A DNA stretch of 64,000 nt, from contig NZ_FSRU01000001.1 in assembly GCF_900142845.1 (NCBI RefSeq), positions 3,720,001 to 3,784,000 on the forward strand, given 5' to 3'. A model generated the notes under the pieces. That model worked only from the letters and a program-made list of their open reading frames with translations, had not been told where the DNA came from and ran no database searches. Below are positions 43,982 through 52,011 of the stretch, in pieces. The position numbers were made by a program, and so were the translations under genes. Position 1 is the first letter of the stretch, and each line of letters begins with the position of its first letter. The DNA comes from Paraburkholderia phenazinium (lineage in GTDB: Bacteria; Pseudomonadota; Gammaproteobacteria; Burkholderiales; Burkholderiaceae).

Positions 43982-44815
43982 TCAGGCCGGCTCGGAGGTC
44001 GATAGCCACCAGTCGGCCCCCACGAACCACGCCGATTGGTCCGCGGGCGTTTTCAATCTTAGCGACTTGACTGCCGCCGTCGTATTTGATTTGAACGCAC
44101 TGACCAGGGATTCTCCGGTCGCATCGTCGCGAGCTCCGATACACTCGATGAACTGCGCCGGTGAGATGAACTTTGCCGCGTATGAGTTGGCCGCAACACG
44201 TGTCACAAGCAGCATGCCGCCGAGGCCGCGATTTGGCGTCAACGGGAAAATCAGACGGCCGCCATCATTGAGTGCCTCAAGCCAGCTATTCAATGGATGC
44301 GTCGCACCCGCGCTCACGTAAATCAAATCCGAGCGCGGCAGCACTGCGTGAGTTCCGCTTTCTTCAAGCACCCGGACGTGTTCCAGGTGAGCAAGGTTCG
44401 ACGTCGCATGCGCACTGAGACCCGGGTCGATCTCATACGCAGCCACATGCCCTGCTTCACCGGTGAGGTGCGCGAGAAGTGCCGTGTAATAGCCGGTTCC
44501 CGAACCGATGTGTGTGATGGTTTCGCCCCGCGAGATGGCGGCTGCGTCCAGACACCGGGCATGGAGGCTCGGCTCACCGTTGTTAATGCCTCGATCGGTC
44601 TTGAGCCCGATCAGGATGTCCTGATAGAGAACGGCAGGGTCGGACGTGTCGGTCGAGATGTATCCCGCCAACGTGTACACGTTCCATGGACCGGGACCCA
44701 GATAGTTTTCCCTTTCGACCAACGCAAATGCCGCCTGAACGCTCGGGTCTCGGCACGCTCCCTTGGCCGTTATGTATCGCGCATAAAAAGCGCGAAGCAC
44801 TTCTATGTTCGTCAT
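43982..44815 (-). CDS. PIMT-like SAM-dependent methyltransferase
   Basis: A 277-residue methyltransferase with motif I in THIGSGTGYYTALLAHL (about residues 96-112), and VAAYEIDPGLSAHATSNL as motif II. The LVERENYLGPGPW start recalls protein-L-isoaspartate O-methyltransferase, but overall length and C-terminus differ from the classical 215-residue enzyme, so it is a divergent member. It may repair or modify damaged proteins; the substrate is not certain. The gene lies 73 bp upstream of DinB on the same strand and may be cotranscribed with it. Confidence 0.8.
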   Translation of the reverse strand: MTNIEVLRAFYARYITAKGACRDPSVQAAFALVERENYLGPGPWNVYTLAGYISTDTSDPAVLYQDILIGLKTDRGINNGEPSLHARCLDAAAISRGETITHIGSGTGYYTALLAHLTGEAGHVAAYEIDPGLSAHATSNLAHLEHVRVLEESGTHAVLPRSDLIYVSAGATHPLNSWLEALNDGGRLIFPLTPNRGLGGMLLVTRVAANSYAAKFISPAQFIECIGARDDATGESLVSAFKSNTTAAVKSLRLKTPADQSAWFVGADWWLSTSEPA

Positions 44816-45024
44816 CGACCGTTTCTCCGTAAAGGGACAGAGCTATCGTAGCAGGTCAAGTCGGGCAAAGTGATCGCTTGTTAGCGATCCAGTTCGCAAT
44901 GTCGAACGGCCGACATTGGCAGTCCAACCCGGAACCAGGCGTTTTTCTAACGCGATTCGGCAATTTATCTGGTTTGCTGGACCGCCGCAGGATAGATATC
45001 CTTCTTGCTGCGAAGGAAGACACC

Positions 45025-45921
45025 ATGCTTAAACATATTGCAACCGACCTGCTTGACATCGCCTATGACGAACAGGGCAATGCCGATGGCTGGCCGGTGG
45101 TCCTGCTACACGGTTTCCCTTACGACATCCACGCATACGCGGAGGTGACGCCACGCCTGACATCCCAGGGCGCCCGCGTCATCACCCCCTATCTTCGGGG
45201 ATACGGGCCAACGCGCTTCCTTGCGCCCACGACACTTCGTTCGGGCCAGCAAGCGGCGCTTGGAGCAGACCTGCTAGGGCTACTCGATGCACTTCAGATT
45301 GGCCAGGCCACGCTCGGCGGGTACGACTGGGGCGGCCGGGCGGCATGCATCGTGGCCGCGCTCTATCCTTCGAGAGCGCGAGGACTGGTCTCGGTCAACG
45401 GCTACAACATCCAGAACATAGCTAGCGCCGTGCGGCCCGCCGACCCCGAAAAGGAATACCGGATGTGGTACCAGTACTACCTCCATGGCGAGCGCGGCCG
45501 GGCCGGACTGACTGAAAACCGGCGCGCGTTCTGTCGTCTGTTATGGTCGCTATGGTCACCGACCTGGCGCGTCGACGACGACACCTACGCGCGCTCGGCA
45601 GCGGCGTTCGACAACCCCGATTTCGTCGATGTGGTCGTCCATTCTTACCGGCACCGTTTCGGACTGGTCGACGGCGATCCCCAGTTTGACGATATCGAGC
45701 GCCGCTTGTCCGCCATGCCGTCGATCACGGTGCCTACGATCACGCTCGAAGGGGACGCCGATGGCGTTTCGCCACCCGGGGGAAGGCAGGCGAACTCACA
45801 GCGCTTCACGGGACGCCATCAGAACCGCGTCGTGCCGAACGCCGGCCACAATCTTCCGCAGGAGGCACCCGAAGCGTTCGCTGACGCGGTCCTCGACGTC
45901 AACGCATGGGCCGCCGCTTGA
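45025..45921 (+). CDS. Alpha/beta hydrolase, epoxide hydrolase/haloalkane dehalogenase-like
   Basis: 298 residues from the ATG at 45025, with GAAGGAAGA upstream; the longer frame from 44878 is rejected. The oxyanion segment is HGFPYD near residue 28. The nucleophile is Asp101 in GGYDWGGRAA, the GxDxG pattern of epoxide hydrolases and dehalogenases rather than Ser esterases. The acid Asp in LEGDADGVSPP and the base His in PNAGHNLPQE complete the triad. It probably opens epoxides or similar electrophiles. It precedes an SDR by 83 bp on the same strand. Confidence 0.88.
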   Translation: MLKHIATDLLDIAYDEQGNADGWPVVLLHGFPYDIHAYAEVTPRLTSQGARVITPYLRGYGPTRFLAPTTLRSGQQAALGADLLGLLDALQIGQATLGGYDWGGRAACIVAALYPSRARGLVSVNGYNIQNIASAVRPADPEKEYRMWYQYYLHGERGRAGLTENRRAFCRLLWSLWSPTWRVDDDTYARSAAAFDNPDFVDVVVHSYRHRFGLVDGDPQFDDIERRLSAMPSITVPTITLEGDADGVSPPGGRQANSQRFTGRHQNRVVPNAGHNLPQEAPEAFADAVLDVNAWAAA

Positions 45922-46004
45922 CGCTCTTGCGCATAAGGCGATTGACACCGCTCTGTTATTCGGCCGAGCCAGGCACGCAAGCATCACACATGGAGGTTCC
46001 CTCA

Positions 46005-46766
46005 ATGAATACTGTTCCGCAGACCCCATTGATTCTGATAACGGGCGGAGGCCGTGGCGTAGGCGCAGCGACTGCGCGGTTGGCTGCCGCACAGGGTTAC
46101 GACGTAGCGATAAGCTACGTCTCCAACGAGTCTGCCGCTCTTGCGGTGGCCGCCGATGTGGAAGCTGTCGGGCGCCGGGCTTTAGCCATGCGTGCAGACA
46201 GCGCAGATCCGCAGCAGGTCGCTCAGCTATTCGCCGCGATCGACCGGAAGTTCGGCCGCATCGATGTGCTGGTCAATAACGCCGCGATCATTGCGCAGCA
46301 GTCTCGGCTAGAGGATCTCGCATTCGAGCGGATGCAGCGCATCTTCGCGGTCAATGCGATAGGCCCGATCCTCTGCGCACAGCAGGCGGTGAAGCGGATG
46401 TCGCGTCGTCACAATGGTCGAGGCGGCGCGGTGATCAACATCTCATCGGCATCGGCCCGGCTTGGCAGTCCAAACGAATATGTCGACTATGCTGCCTCGA
46501 AAGGTGCGCTTGAGACATTTACTACCGGCTTCGCCAAAGAAGTCGCGCGGGACGGGATACGTGTCAACTGCATTCGCCCGGGACACATCTACACCGACAT
46601 GCACGCTAGTGGCGGCGAGCCGGGACGGGTGGACCGCGTCAAAGACTCGATCCCCATGGGACGAGGCGGTCAGCCTGAAGAGGTTGCGCGGGCGATTCTA
46701 TGGCTGGCAAGCGCCGAGGCTTCGTTCATCACCGGCACGTTCCTCGATGTCACCGGCGGCAAGTAA
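46005..46766 (+). CDS. Short-chain dehydrogenase/reductase
   Basis: 253 residues from the ATG at 46005, with TGGAGGTTCC upstream; a start at 45990 is also possible. ITGGGRGVGAATARL is the cofactor motif, VNNAAII stands for NNAG, the catalytic Ser is in NISSASARLG, and YVDYAASKGAL contains the Tyr/Lys pair. The C-terminal FITGTFLDVTGGK is the standard FabG-like end. It is probably cotranscribed with the epoxide hydrolase-like gene and oxidises the resulting hydroxy compound, an inference from gene order. Confidence 0.9.
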   Translation: MNTVPQTPLILITGGGRGVGAATARLAAAQGYDVAISYVSNESAALAVAADVEAVGRRALAMRADSADPQQVAQLFAAIDRKFGRIDVLVNNAAIIAQQSRLEDLAFERMQRIFAVNAIGPILCAQQAVKRMSRRHNGRGGAVINISSASARLGSPNEYVDYAASKGALETFTTGFAKEVARDGIRVNCIRPGHIYTDMHASGGEPGRVDRVKDSIPMGRGGQPEEVARAILWLASAEASFITGTFLDVTGGK

Positions 46767-46870
46767 GCAACAGGTTGCGGCGATGGAGGCGGTGCTCTGC
46801 GGGAACGGCATGGGGCGCGACGTCTGCGCCACGCGGCCGAACAGAGGCACGCGTGACAGACAAGCGCTCA

Positions 46871-46921
46871 TGGCCGAACCCGCCCCGACGCTGTCATTCA
46901 ACGTGGGGGCGGGTTCGGCCA
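46871..46921. terminator. Strong GC hairpin between convergent genes
   Basis: A 16-bp perfect stem: 46871-46886 pairs with 46906-46921 across a 19-nt loop whose base adds another ACG/CGT match. It is 105 bp after the SDR stop and 88 bp from the end of the convergent peptide gene, so it can serve both. It lacks a T tract. Confidence 0.6.
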
Positions 46922-47008
46922 TCTGGCGCGTGACGGCAAGCTAAGCCAGTCGTATTGACTTATTCCTGCCGTCGTTTATTGACGCCTGGTTGTCGTCCTC
47001 AATTGCCG

Positions 47009-47302
47009 TTATTGGCCAGCCGGAGACGCTGTGCTCGGGGTGGCCAGCGTGTTGTGACTCCCGGGGAGGTTGGTGAGAGCCGCCGCACTATTGCTCGAGC
47101 TATTCGACAGGTTCGAGTTCGACGATCCGGCGGCCATACCGCTTTCCGAATTGGTGGCGCCAGGCGCGCCGTAGCCGCTCGTTGCAGTGGCGGCGGGCGA
47201 CACGGTGGTCGGGGTGGCCAGCGTGTTGTTCTGCGCATAAGCGACGCCCGACAGCGTGAGTGCGGCGAGCGCCGCGATGAGTGTGCTAGTTGCCTTTTTC
47301 AT
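47009..47302 (-). CDS. Small exported Ser/Asn-rich protein with NTLATP motifs
   Basis: 97 residues from the ATG at 47302 (MKKATSTLIAALAALTLSG), preceded by AGAGGAACGGG. The signal peptide is cut after AYA (about residue 23). The mature protein is Ser/Asn/Ala-rich and starts and ends with the same motif: NNTLATPTTVSPA and HNTLATPSTASPA. In between is SGYGAPGATNSESGMAAGSSNS. It is 97 residues, likely unstructured and periplasmic or secreted. A relative is encoded within 60676-61089. Function unknown. Confidence 0.72.
   Translation of the reverse strand: MKKATSTLIAALAALTLSGVAYAQNNTLATPTTVSPAATATSGYGAPGATNSESGMAAGSSNSNLSNSSSNSAAALTNLPGSHNTLATPSTASPAGQ
47035..47055. repeat. 21-bp direct repeat, copy 1
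   Basis: These 21 bases recur exactly at 47209-47229. Both copies encode part of the NTLATP motif at the two ends of the small exported protein, showing an internal duplication. Confidence 0.85.
47209..47229. repeat. 21-bp direct repeat, copy 2
   Basis: Exact second copy of 47035-47055. It lies just after the signal-peptide end in the coding direction of the small exported protein. Confidence 0.85.
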
Positions 47303-47581
47303 GACCCGTTCCTCTTTGATTGGACTGCAATTTCGACGTAAACGACCCATTTGCATGTCTCCATAGCGGTCGTTGTACGCTTGGCTCGTGGCGATCAAAC
47401 TCGCGCGACCGAGTCCATAGCAGCTAACAGCAAGTTTAGGAAAGCGGGCGCTAATAATTAAGCGCGTTGTTCGCAAAGATTAATTTCGGTTTTTGGAGAT
47501 TCGCCTCAATAGGTGCTCGTCTCCAATCACCCACTAGCGGCAGGGTCTCCCGCTACGGGCCGGGTGTTGGCACTATGGCTC

Positions 47582-47950
47582 TCACGGCGCATGTTGGTCA
47601 TAGACCTTTTGTGCCTGGTCAATCTCATCCAGATGCTCGATCGACCACGCATAAACCGCGCCGAACGGAACCTGCAAGGTTCGCCCGAGTTCCGTGATCG
47701 AATATTCCACCGCTACCGGCGAAGTATTGAGCACCGCCCGCGCGATCAGGCCATTCCGTTCGAGGCGCCTCAAGGCTTGCGTAAGCGCCTTGTGCGTGAC
47801 GCCTTCCAGCCTGCGCTTGATCTCGTTGAAGCGGGTTGGCTTCCTGGTGAGCAGCGTGAGAATCATCACCGACCACTTGTTCGCCACCTGATCGAAAAAC
47901 GAGCGTGCGGCACAGTCCGCAAAGAAAACCTCATCGACCTCGCAAGTCAT
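47582..47950 (-). CDS. HxlR family regulator (hydrolase-side)
   Basis: 122 residues from the ATG at 47950 (MTCEVDEVFFADCAARSFFDQV), with AAGGAT upstream. The long open frame reaching 48925 is an artefact on the opposite strand of a hydrolase gene. HxlR features: VANKWSVMILTLLTRKPTRF and GVTHKALTQALRRLERNGLIARA. The N-terminal Cys3 and Cys13 are positioned like those used for redox sensing in this family. It is divergent from the hydrolase at 48107 and shares an operator box with the HxlR module at 41371. Confidence 0.9.
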   Translation of the reverse strand: MTCEVDEVFFADCAARSFFDQVANKWSVMILTLLTRKPTRFNEIKRRLEGVTHKALTQALRRLERNGLIARAVLNTSPVAVEYSITELGRTLQVPFGAVYAWSIEHLDEIDQAQKVYDQHAP

Positions 47951-47973
47951 CCCAGTATCCTTCTGTATATCTG

Positions 47974-48020
47974 CGCACCTGAAGGTGCGTAATTGACCGT
48001 AGATATCCAACGTATAACAT
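47974..48020 (+). promoter_or_regulatory. HxlR-associated box and promoter, copy 2
   Basis: CGCACCT (47974-47980) and AGGTGCG (47983-47989) form an inverted repeat with a 2-bp gap. The second arm is the start of AGGTGCGTAATTG (47983-47995), identical to the box at 41771-41783. It is followed by TTGACC-16 bp-TAACAT (to 48020), matching the copy 1 spacing. It stands 87-133 bp before the hydrolase start. Confidence 0.62.
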
Positions 48021-48106
48021 GGAGTCAGGTCAATTGCTTCGAGCTCGACGTCACGCAGGCGAGCGAGCCAGGCGGTTGATGCACGCCCAATCAATAAGGA
48101 TAACGA

Positions 48107-48991
48107 ATGGAAATGATGAAACACAAACTGTCCCGACGCGGCATGCTGAAGATCGCCGGTGCGGCGACTGTAGCAGGCGCGCTGAGCAGCCGTACGGCTT
48201 CTGCTGCGCCCGAATCGCCGGCGACGCTGTTCGCGACGGAGCGAGGCCAAGGCAAGAATGTGATGTTTCTCCACGGCTGGACTTGCGACTCCCATGACTG
48301 GAGCTGGCAACTGCCGTACTTCGAAAGCCAATACCGTGTCGTCGCTGTCGATCTGCGCGGGCATGGCAGATCGCAGGTCATGCCCTCGGGCGCCTACACG
48401 CCCGCGGATTATGTCTCGGACATCGAGGCGTTTATCGTGACGAAATATCCCGGCCAGAAGTTCATCATCGTGGGCCATTCGATGGGTGGGCAGATCGCCG
48501 CCCGACTTGCCGCCAGGCGGCCGGACCTGGTCAGTGCCGTGGTGTCCGTCGACGGCGCGCTCGGCCTCTCCGAAGCCGCGGCCAAACTCTTTGCGACAAC
48601 CAGCCGCGATCTGAACGCCGGCGATCCCGGCGTGGCGGCGCCTGCCCTGTTCGAACTTGTCTATGACCGCAGCACCGATCCGGCGTACAAGCGTTGGCAC
48701 GCGAGGCGCGTCCAGGGCATGCCCGCGCATGTCGTACGCGAGTCCTTTGCCCCACTGTTCTTTGGCGGCGATCAGGTCGGCATTGGAGAGGCGAGCGCCA
48801 CGTTCTGCAAAAGCCTCACAGTGCCTGTGAAGCACTTGTGCCGCGACAACGAGCAGGCCAACCGCATGCGAACCTGGTTCGCACATCCGAAATCGGAAGT
48901 CGACGTGTGGTCCCACACAGGCCATTGGATCATGCAGGACCGCAGCAAAGACGTGAACGCTGCAGTCACCGCCTGGATTGACGCGCTCTAG
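48107..48991 (+). CDS. Tat-exported alpha/beta hydrolase
   Basis: 294 residues from the ATG at 48107 with AAGGATAACG upstream. The N-terminus KLSRRGMLKIAGAATVAGAL is a Tat-type signal (SRRxMLK), so the enzyme is probably folded before export to the periplasm. The core hydrolase motifs are FLHGWTCDSHDW, Ser125 in VGHSMGGQIAA, and the His in SHTGHWIMQD. It may be an esterase or lactonase. It is divergent from the HxlR regulator at 47582. Confidence 0.88.
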   Translation: MEMMKHKLSRRGMLKIAGAATVAGALSSRTASAAPESPATLFATERGQGKNVMFLHGWTCDSHDWSWQLPYFESQYRVVAVDLRGHGRSQVMPSGAYTPADYVSDIEAFIVTKYPGQKFIIVGHSMGGQIAARLAARRPDLVSAVVSVDGALGLSEAAAKLFATTSRDLNAGDPGVAAPALFELVYDRSTDPAYKRWHARRVQGMPAHVVRESFAPLFFGGDQVGIGEASATFCKSLTVPVKHLCRDNEQANRMRTWFAHPKSEVDVWSHTGHWIMQDRSKDVNAAVTAWIDAL

Positions 48992-49114
48992 CCAACGGCC
49001 TGTTCAGCGCCTACCGGTCGAATGCCCTCAACGTGCCGACCGCCGAGGTCGCCGCGTACTACCTCCACCGCGTTTTCGACCTTGGGCTAACCGGCTCGCC
49101 GCCTATTGCACATT

Positions 49115-49154
49115 CTGCTCGTTTTCTATACATTATGCTCGTTTATGATCGTTT
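49115..49154 (+). promoter_or_regulatory. Three phased direct repeats, candidate DeoR operator
   Basis: The decamer [AC]TG[CA]TCGTTT occurs at 49115-49124, 49135-49144 and 49145-49154, at 20- and 10-bp spacing (same face of the helix). The first two extend to 13 of 14 matches. They lie 24-63 bp before the DeoR gene; TCGTTT direct repeats are typical of DeoR-family operators. Confidence 0.6.
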
Positions 49155-49177
49155 TGCTATTCAAGCGGGAAGCACGC

Positions 49178-49972
49178 ATGCAACGAACGCGGCAGGATGC
49201 AGTAGACGGGCTTCTGCCCGAGGAGCGCGAGCGGCTCATTCTTGAGCGGCTCAGAGCGCAGGGCCGCGTGCTCGCGTCGGAGTTGGCGGTCGAACTCAGC
49301 ACGTCCGAGCATACGGTGCGCCGCCACCTGCGCGACCTCGCCAGCGCCGGCCATTGCAAGCGGGTCTATGGCGGCGCACTGCTCACCTCCCCCGCTGACC
49401 ACCCCGCATCCACGCGGATGCGCGAGGCGGTTGATCGCAAGCAGCGGCTCGCTATCGCTGCGGTGTCGATCGTGCAGAGGAAGCAGGTCATCCTGCTCGA
49501 CGCGGGCTCAACGAACGTCGCGATCGCGCAAGCGCTGCCTGACAACGTCGGCCTCACGGTCATCACGAACTCGCCCGAGGCGTGCCTGCGTTTGCTGGAT
49601 CGGCCGGGCTTCGATGTCATCCTGGTCGGCGGCAGGGTTGGGAAACAGGTTGCCGGTGCGGTTGGGGCTACCGCGCTGCTGCAGGTCCAGCAGATCAAGG
49701 CCGATCTTTGCTTTCTGGGGGCGTGCGCCCTCGACCCCATCGAAGGTGTCGCAGCCTTCGAAGCGGAAGATGCCGAACTGAAGCGCGCCATGGTCAAAGC
49801 GAGCGGTCTGGTCGCCATTGCGATGACATCCGAAAAGCTGATGACCGCGGCCCCGTTCGTGGTCGCGCCGGCATCGGACGTCGACTATCTGGTGATCGAG
49901 GCGGACCTCCACGCCGACGGGCGACGCACGCTTGAAAAGGTCTGCGGTAGCGTAATCGTGGCCACGCCATGA
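49178..49972 (+). CDS. DeoR family transcriptional regulator
   Basis: 264 residues from the ATG at 49178 (MQRTRQDAVDGLLPEERERLI) with GCGGGAAG upstream. The HTH is at about residues 14-70 (GRVLASELAVELSTSEHTVRRHLRDLASAG). The sensor domain contains ILLDAGSTNVAIAQAL, typical of sugar-phosphate sensing. The 3' end overlaps the MFS start by 4 bp (ATGA at 49969). It likely represses its own unit through the repeats upstream. Confidence 0.92.
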   Translation: MQRTRQDAVDGLLPEERERLILERLRAQGRVLASELAVELSTSEHTVRRHLRDLASAGHCKRVYGGALLTSPADHPASTRMREAVDRKQRLAIAAVSIVQRKQVILLDAGSTNVAIAQALPDNVGLTVITNSPEACLRLLDRPGFDVILVGGRVGKQVAGAVGATALLQVQQIKADLCFLGACALDPIEGVAAFEAEDAELKRAMVKASGLVAIAMTSEKLMTAAPFVVAPASDVDYLVIEADLHADGRRTLEKVCGSVIVATP

Positions 49973-51135
49973 AGCCTGTCAAGGAGCGTATTGCAACCGT
50001 CGCGGTGTTTCTGGCCAATGGCTTCGGGATCGGCGCGTGGGCGGTCGAAGTGCCACGTATCAAGGAACACCTTTCGCTAAGCGATGCCTCGCTGGGCATG
50101 GCGCTGTTCGCGTTCGCGCTAGGCGCCATCGTCGCGATGCCGCTTGCAGGACGCCTGGCGCCCCGGCTTGGCAGCGGCCGGGCCACCGCTCTGCTCGGCG
50201 TAGCGTTTGTGGCGGCGCTACCGCTGCCTGCGCTAGCGCCGAACTTTCCGTTGTTGTGCATCGTGCTTCTGTTGCTGGGTGCGGCAAACGGCGCGCTGGA
50301 TGTATCCATGAACGGCCATGCCAGTACCATCGAAAGCGCCTGGCACGCGCCGATCATGTCGTCGTTCCACGCTGCGTGGAGCGCCGGCGGCCTACTCGGC
50401 GCAGCGACCGGCGCGATGCTCCAAAGGAGCGGGATGGGCGTGATCGCCAGCCTGGCGTTGCCGGATGTGTTGATCGGCGCACTGATCCTTGCTGCCGCCG
50501 GTCTTGCGCTTCGCGAGCTTGGACCGCGTGCAGCGCCAGGTGGCAGCGGCTTCGCGCTGCCCAGTGCGGCTGTCATGAGGCTTGCCGCGCTGGCGTTCCT
50601 GTGCATGATGGTGGAAGGCGCGATAGCCGACTGGAGCGCAGTGTTCCTGCGCACCGTCCTGACCGGCGAGGCGAGCATTGCGGCACTCGGTTATTCCGCG
50701 TTCGCCTTTTCGATGGCGGCATGTCGCATCATCGGCGACGTGTTCGTGCGCCGGCTGGGTTCCAGCAAGGTGGTGGCGCTGGGCGGTTTCGTCGCGGCGA
50801 GCGGCCTTGCTCTGGTGCTGAGCATCCCAAGCGCGTTCACCGCCTGCATAGGATTTGCGCTCGTCGGCCTCGGTCTGGCCAACATCGTTCCGGTCATCTT
50901 CAGTGCTGCCGGCCGCTCGACTCCGACGCCGGCCGTAGGCGTCTCCATGGCCGCCACGGCGGGCTACGCGGGCTTTCTGGTGGGCCCGCCGCTAATCGGA
51001 TTCGGCGCAGGACTGCTGGGGTTGCGACTGGCGTTATGCGTGCTGGTGGCGGCGACGTTGATCGTCTGCGCGTTTGGTGGACGGGCTGTGCGCGGCTCGA
51101 GTCGTTCTGCTGAGCCGAAGGCGGTGGTGGAGTGA
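49969..51135 (+). CDS. MFS transporter (YbjJ-like)
   Basis: A 388-residue membrane protein with about twelve helices. It starts ERIATVAVFLANGFGIGAW and has PLAGRLAPRLGSGRATALLGVAF, resembling the YbjJ family of MFS proteins, often sugar-related exporters or unknowns. Translation is coupled to DeoR (ATGA), so they form a regulator-transporter pair. Without a catabolic gene beside them, the substrate cannot be told. Confidence 0.87.
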   Translation: MKPVKERIATVAVFLANGFGIGAWAVEVPRIKEHLSLSDASLGMALFAFALGAIVAMPLAGRLAPRLGSGRATALLGVAFVAALPLPALAPNFPLLCIVLLLLGAANGALDVSMNGHASTIESAWHAPIMSSFHAAWSAGGLLGAATGAMLQRSGMGVIASLALPDVLIGALILAAAGLALRELGPRAAPGGSGFALPSAAVMRLAALAFLCMMVEGAIADWSAVFLRTVLTGEASIAALGYSAFAFSMAACRIIGDVFVRRLGSSKVVALGGFVAASGLALVLSIPSAFTACIGFALVGLGLANIVPVIFSAAGRSTPTPAVGVSMAATAGYAGFLVGPPLIGFGAGLLGLRLALCVLVAATLIVCAFGGRAVRGSSRSAEPKAVVE

Positions 51136-51176
51136 GGGGATAGTCAGTCATCCTCACTCAATACGACCTCGAAGAA

Positions 51177-51902
51177 TCAACGCCTGCTCTTCGTCCCGGC
51201 GACGCCTGCACGCCCCTTCCGGGCAGCGGCCGCGCGCTGGCTGATCCCGCCAAGGATGAGATCGATCCCGGCGAGAAAATCGACACGGTCGTCGTGGACC
51301 CGCAACTGTGCGGCTGCGCTGCGGGTGAACGGGTATTCATCCGGATCGAGCTGAGACCACATGGTCGCCACCTCATCCAGGAAGTTGGACCTATCGGCGT
51401 CCCGCTCCCGCGCGAAATGCGCGTTCGCCGCGTTCTGTCCGCTGACGCCAAGGATATAGCTCAACAACGCGGACACCGTTTCCCACTGTTCTTCGTCCGG
51501 CACGCCAAGCGCGCGTAACTGCTGGCCCAGGCGTTCGAGAATACGCACGACGGGCAACTGACCCGGGGCGCGCGTGAGCGCCGAGCCAACCCATGGATGC
51601 GCGTCGATCGCGTCGAACATGCCCAGCGCAAGCGCACGAATGCTGGCCTCCGGCGTCGCGCCGACCACGGGCTCGCTCAGCGTGCGAGCGACGATAGCGT
51701 CGCACGCGGCGGTCAGCAGATCGCTCTTGCTGGCGACGTGCCAGTAAATCGCACCAGGGCCGGTGGCGAGCCGCTCGGCCAGGGCGCGAAACGTCAGGCC
51801 GTTCTCCCCGCTACTGTCCAGCAGCGCAATCGACGCCTCAATGATTCGATCCGGCGAGAGCGAATCCTCGCGCCGTTGGGTGCTGCGTGCTTTTTTTGCC
51901 AT
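51177..51902 (-). CDS. TetR family transcriptional repressor
   Basis: 241 residues. The HTH is in residues about 15-60 (IIEASIALLDSSGENGLTFRALAERLATGPGAIYWHVASKSDLL), similar to TetR of tetracycline-resistance elements, with GAIYWHVASK as recognition helix. The C-terminal domain carries the hydrophobic ligand pocket. The C-terminus is very basic (AAARKGRAGVAGTKSRR). It is divergent from a flavin monooxygenase; two palindromes sit in the 109-bp gap. This arrangement is as in a repressor with its target. Confidence 0.9.
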   Translation of the reverse strand: MAKKARSTQRREDSLSPDRIIEASIALLDSSGENGLTFRALAERLATGPGAIYWHVASKSDLLTAACDAIVARTLSEPVVGATPEASIRALALGMFDAIDAHPWVGSALTRAPGQLPVVRILERLGQQLRALGVPDEEQWETVSALLSYILGVSGQNAANAHFARERDADRSNFLDEVATMWSQLDPDEYPFTRSAAAQLRVHDDRVDFLAGIDLILGGISQRAAAARKGRAGVAGTKSRR

Positions 51903-51910
51903 TGTTCATC

Positions 51911-51940
51911 TTGACACTTATGGAATGCCGTTCCAATAAT
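51911..51940 (+). promoter_or_regulatory. Promoter of the TetX-like gene
   Basis: TTGACA (51911-51916) and AATAAT (51935-51940) are 18 bp apart and face the monooxygenase at 52012. Operator 1 fills the spacer, so bound repressor would block RNA polymerase directly. Confidence 0.6.
51921..51935. promoter_or_regulatory. TetR operator candidate 1
   Basis: TGGAATGCCGTTCCA: 5-bp TGGAA/TTCCA arms around a 5-bp centre. It overlaps the promoter spacer of the flavin monooxygenase gene and has a partner of equal type centred 24 bp downstream. Confidence 0.65.
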
Positions 51941-51942
51941 AC

Positions 51943-51961
51943 TATGGAATGACGTTCCATA
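51943..51961. promoter_or_regulatory. TetR operator candidate 2
   Basis: TATGGAATGACGTTCCATA: 7-bp perfect arms around a 5-bp centre, same TGGAA-N5-TTCCA core as operator 1, positioned just downstream of the -10 element. The pair closely fits binding of two repressor dimers. Confidence 0.68.
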
Positions 51962-52011
51962 GACTGTCTGAAGCAGATCTTGTGACGACCTCCGACCATC
52001 AAGGAATCAGG

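Noticed and set aside
47951..48925. N-terminal extension of the second HxlR frame
   Set aside because: It is antisense to the Tat hydrolase; the HxlR start at 47950 has a ribosome site and the family's normal length.
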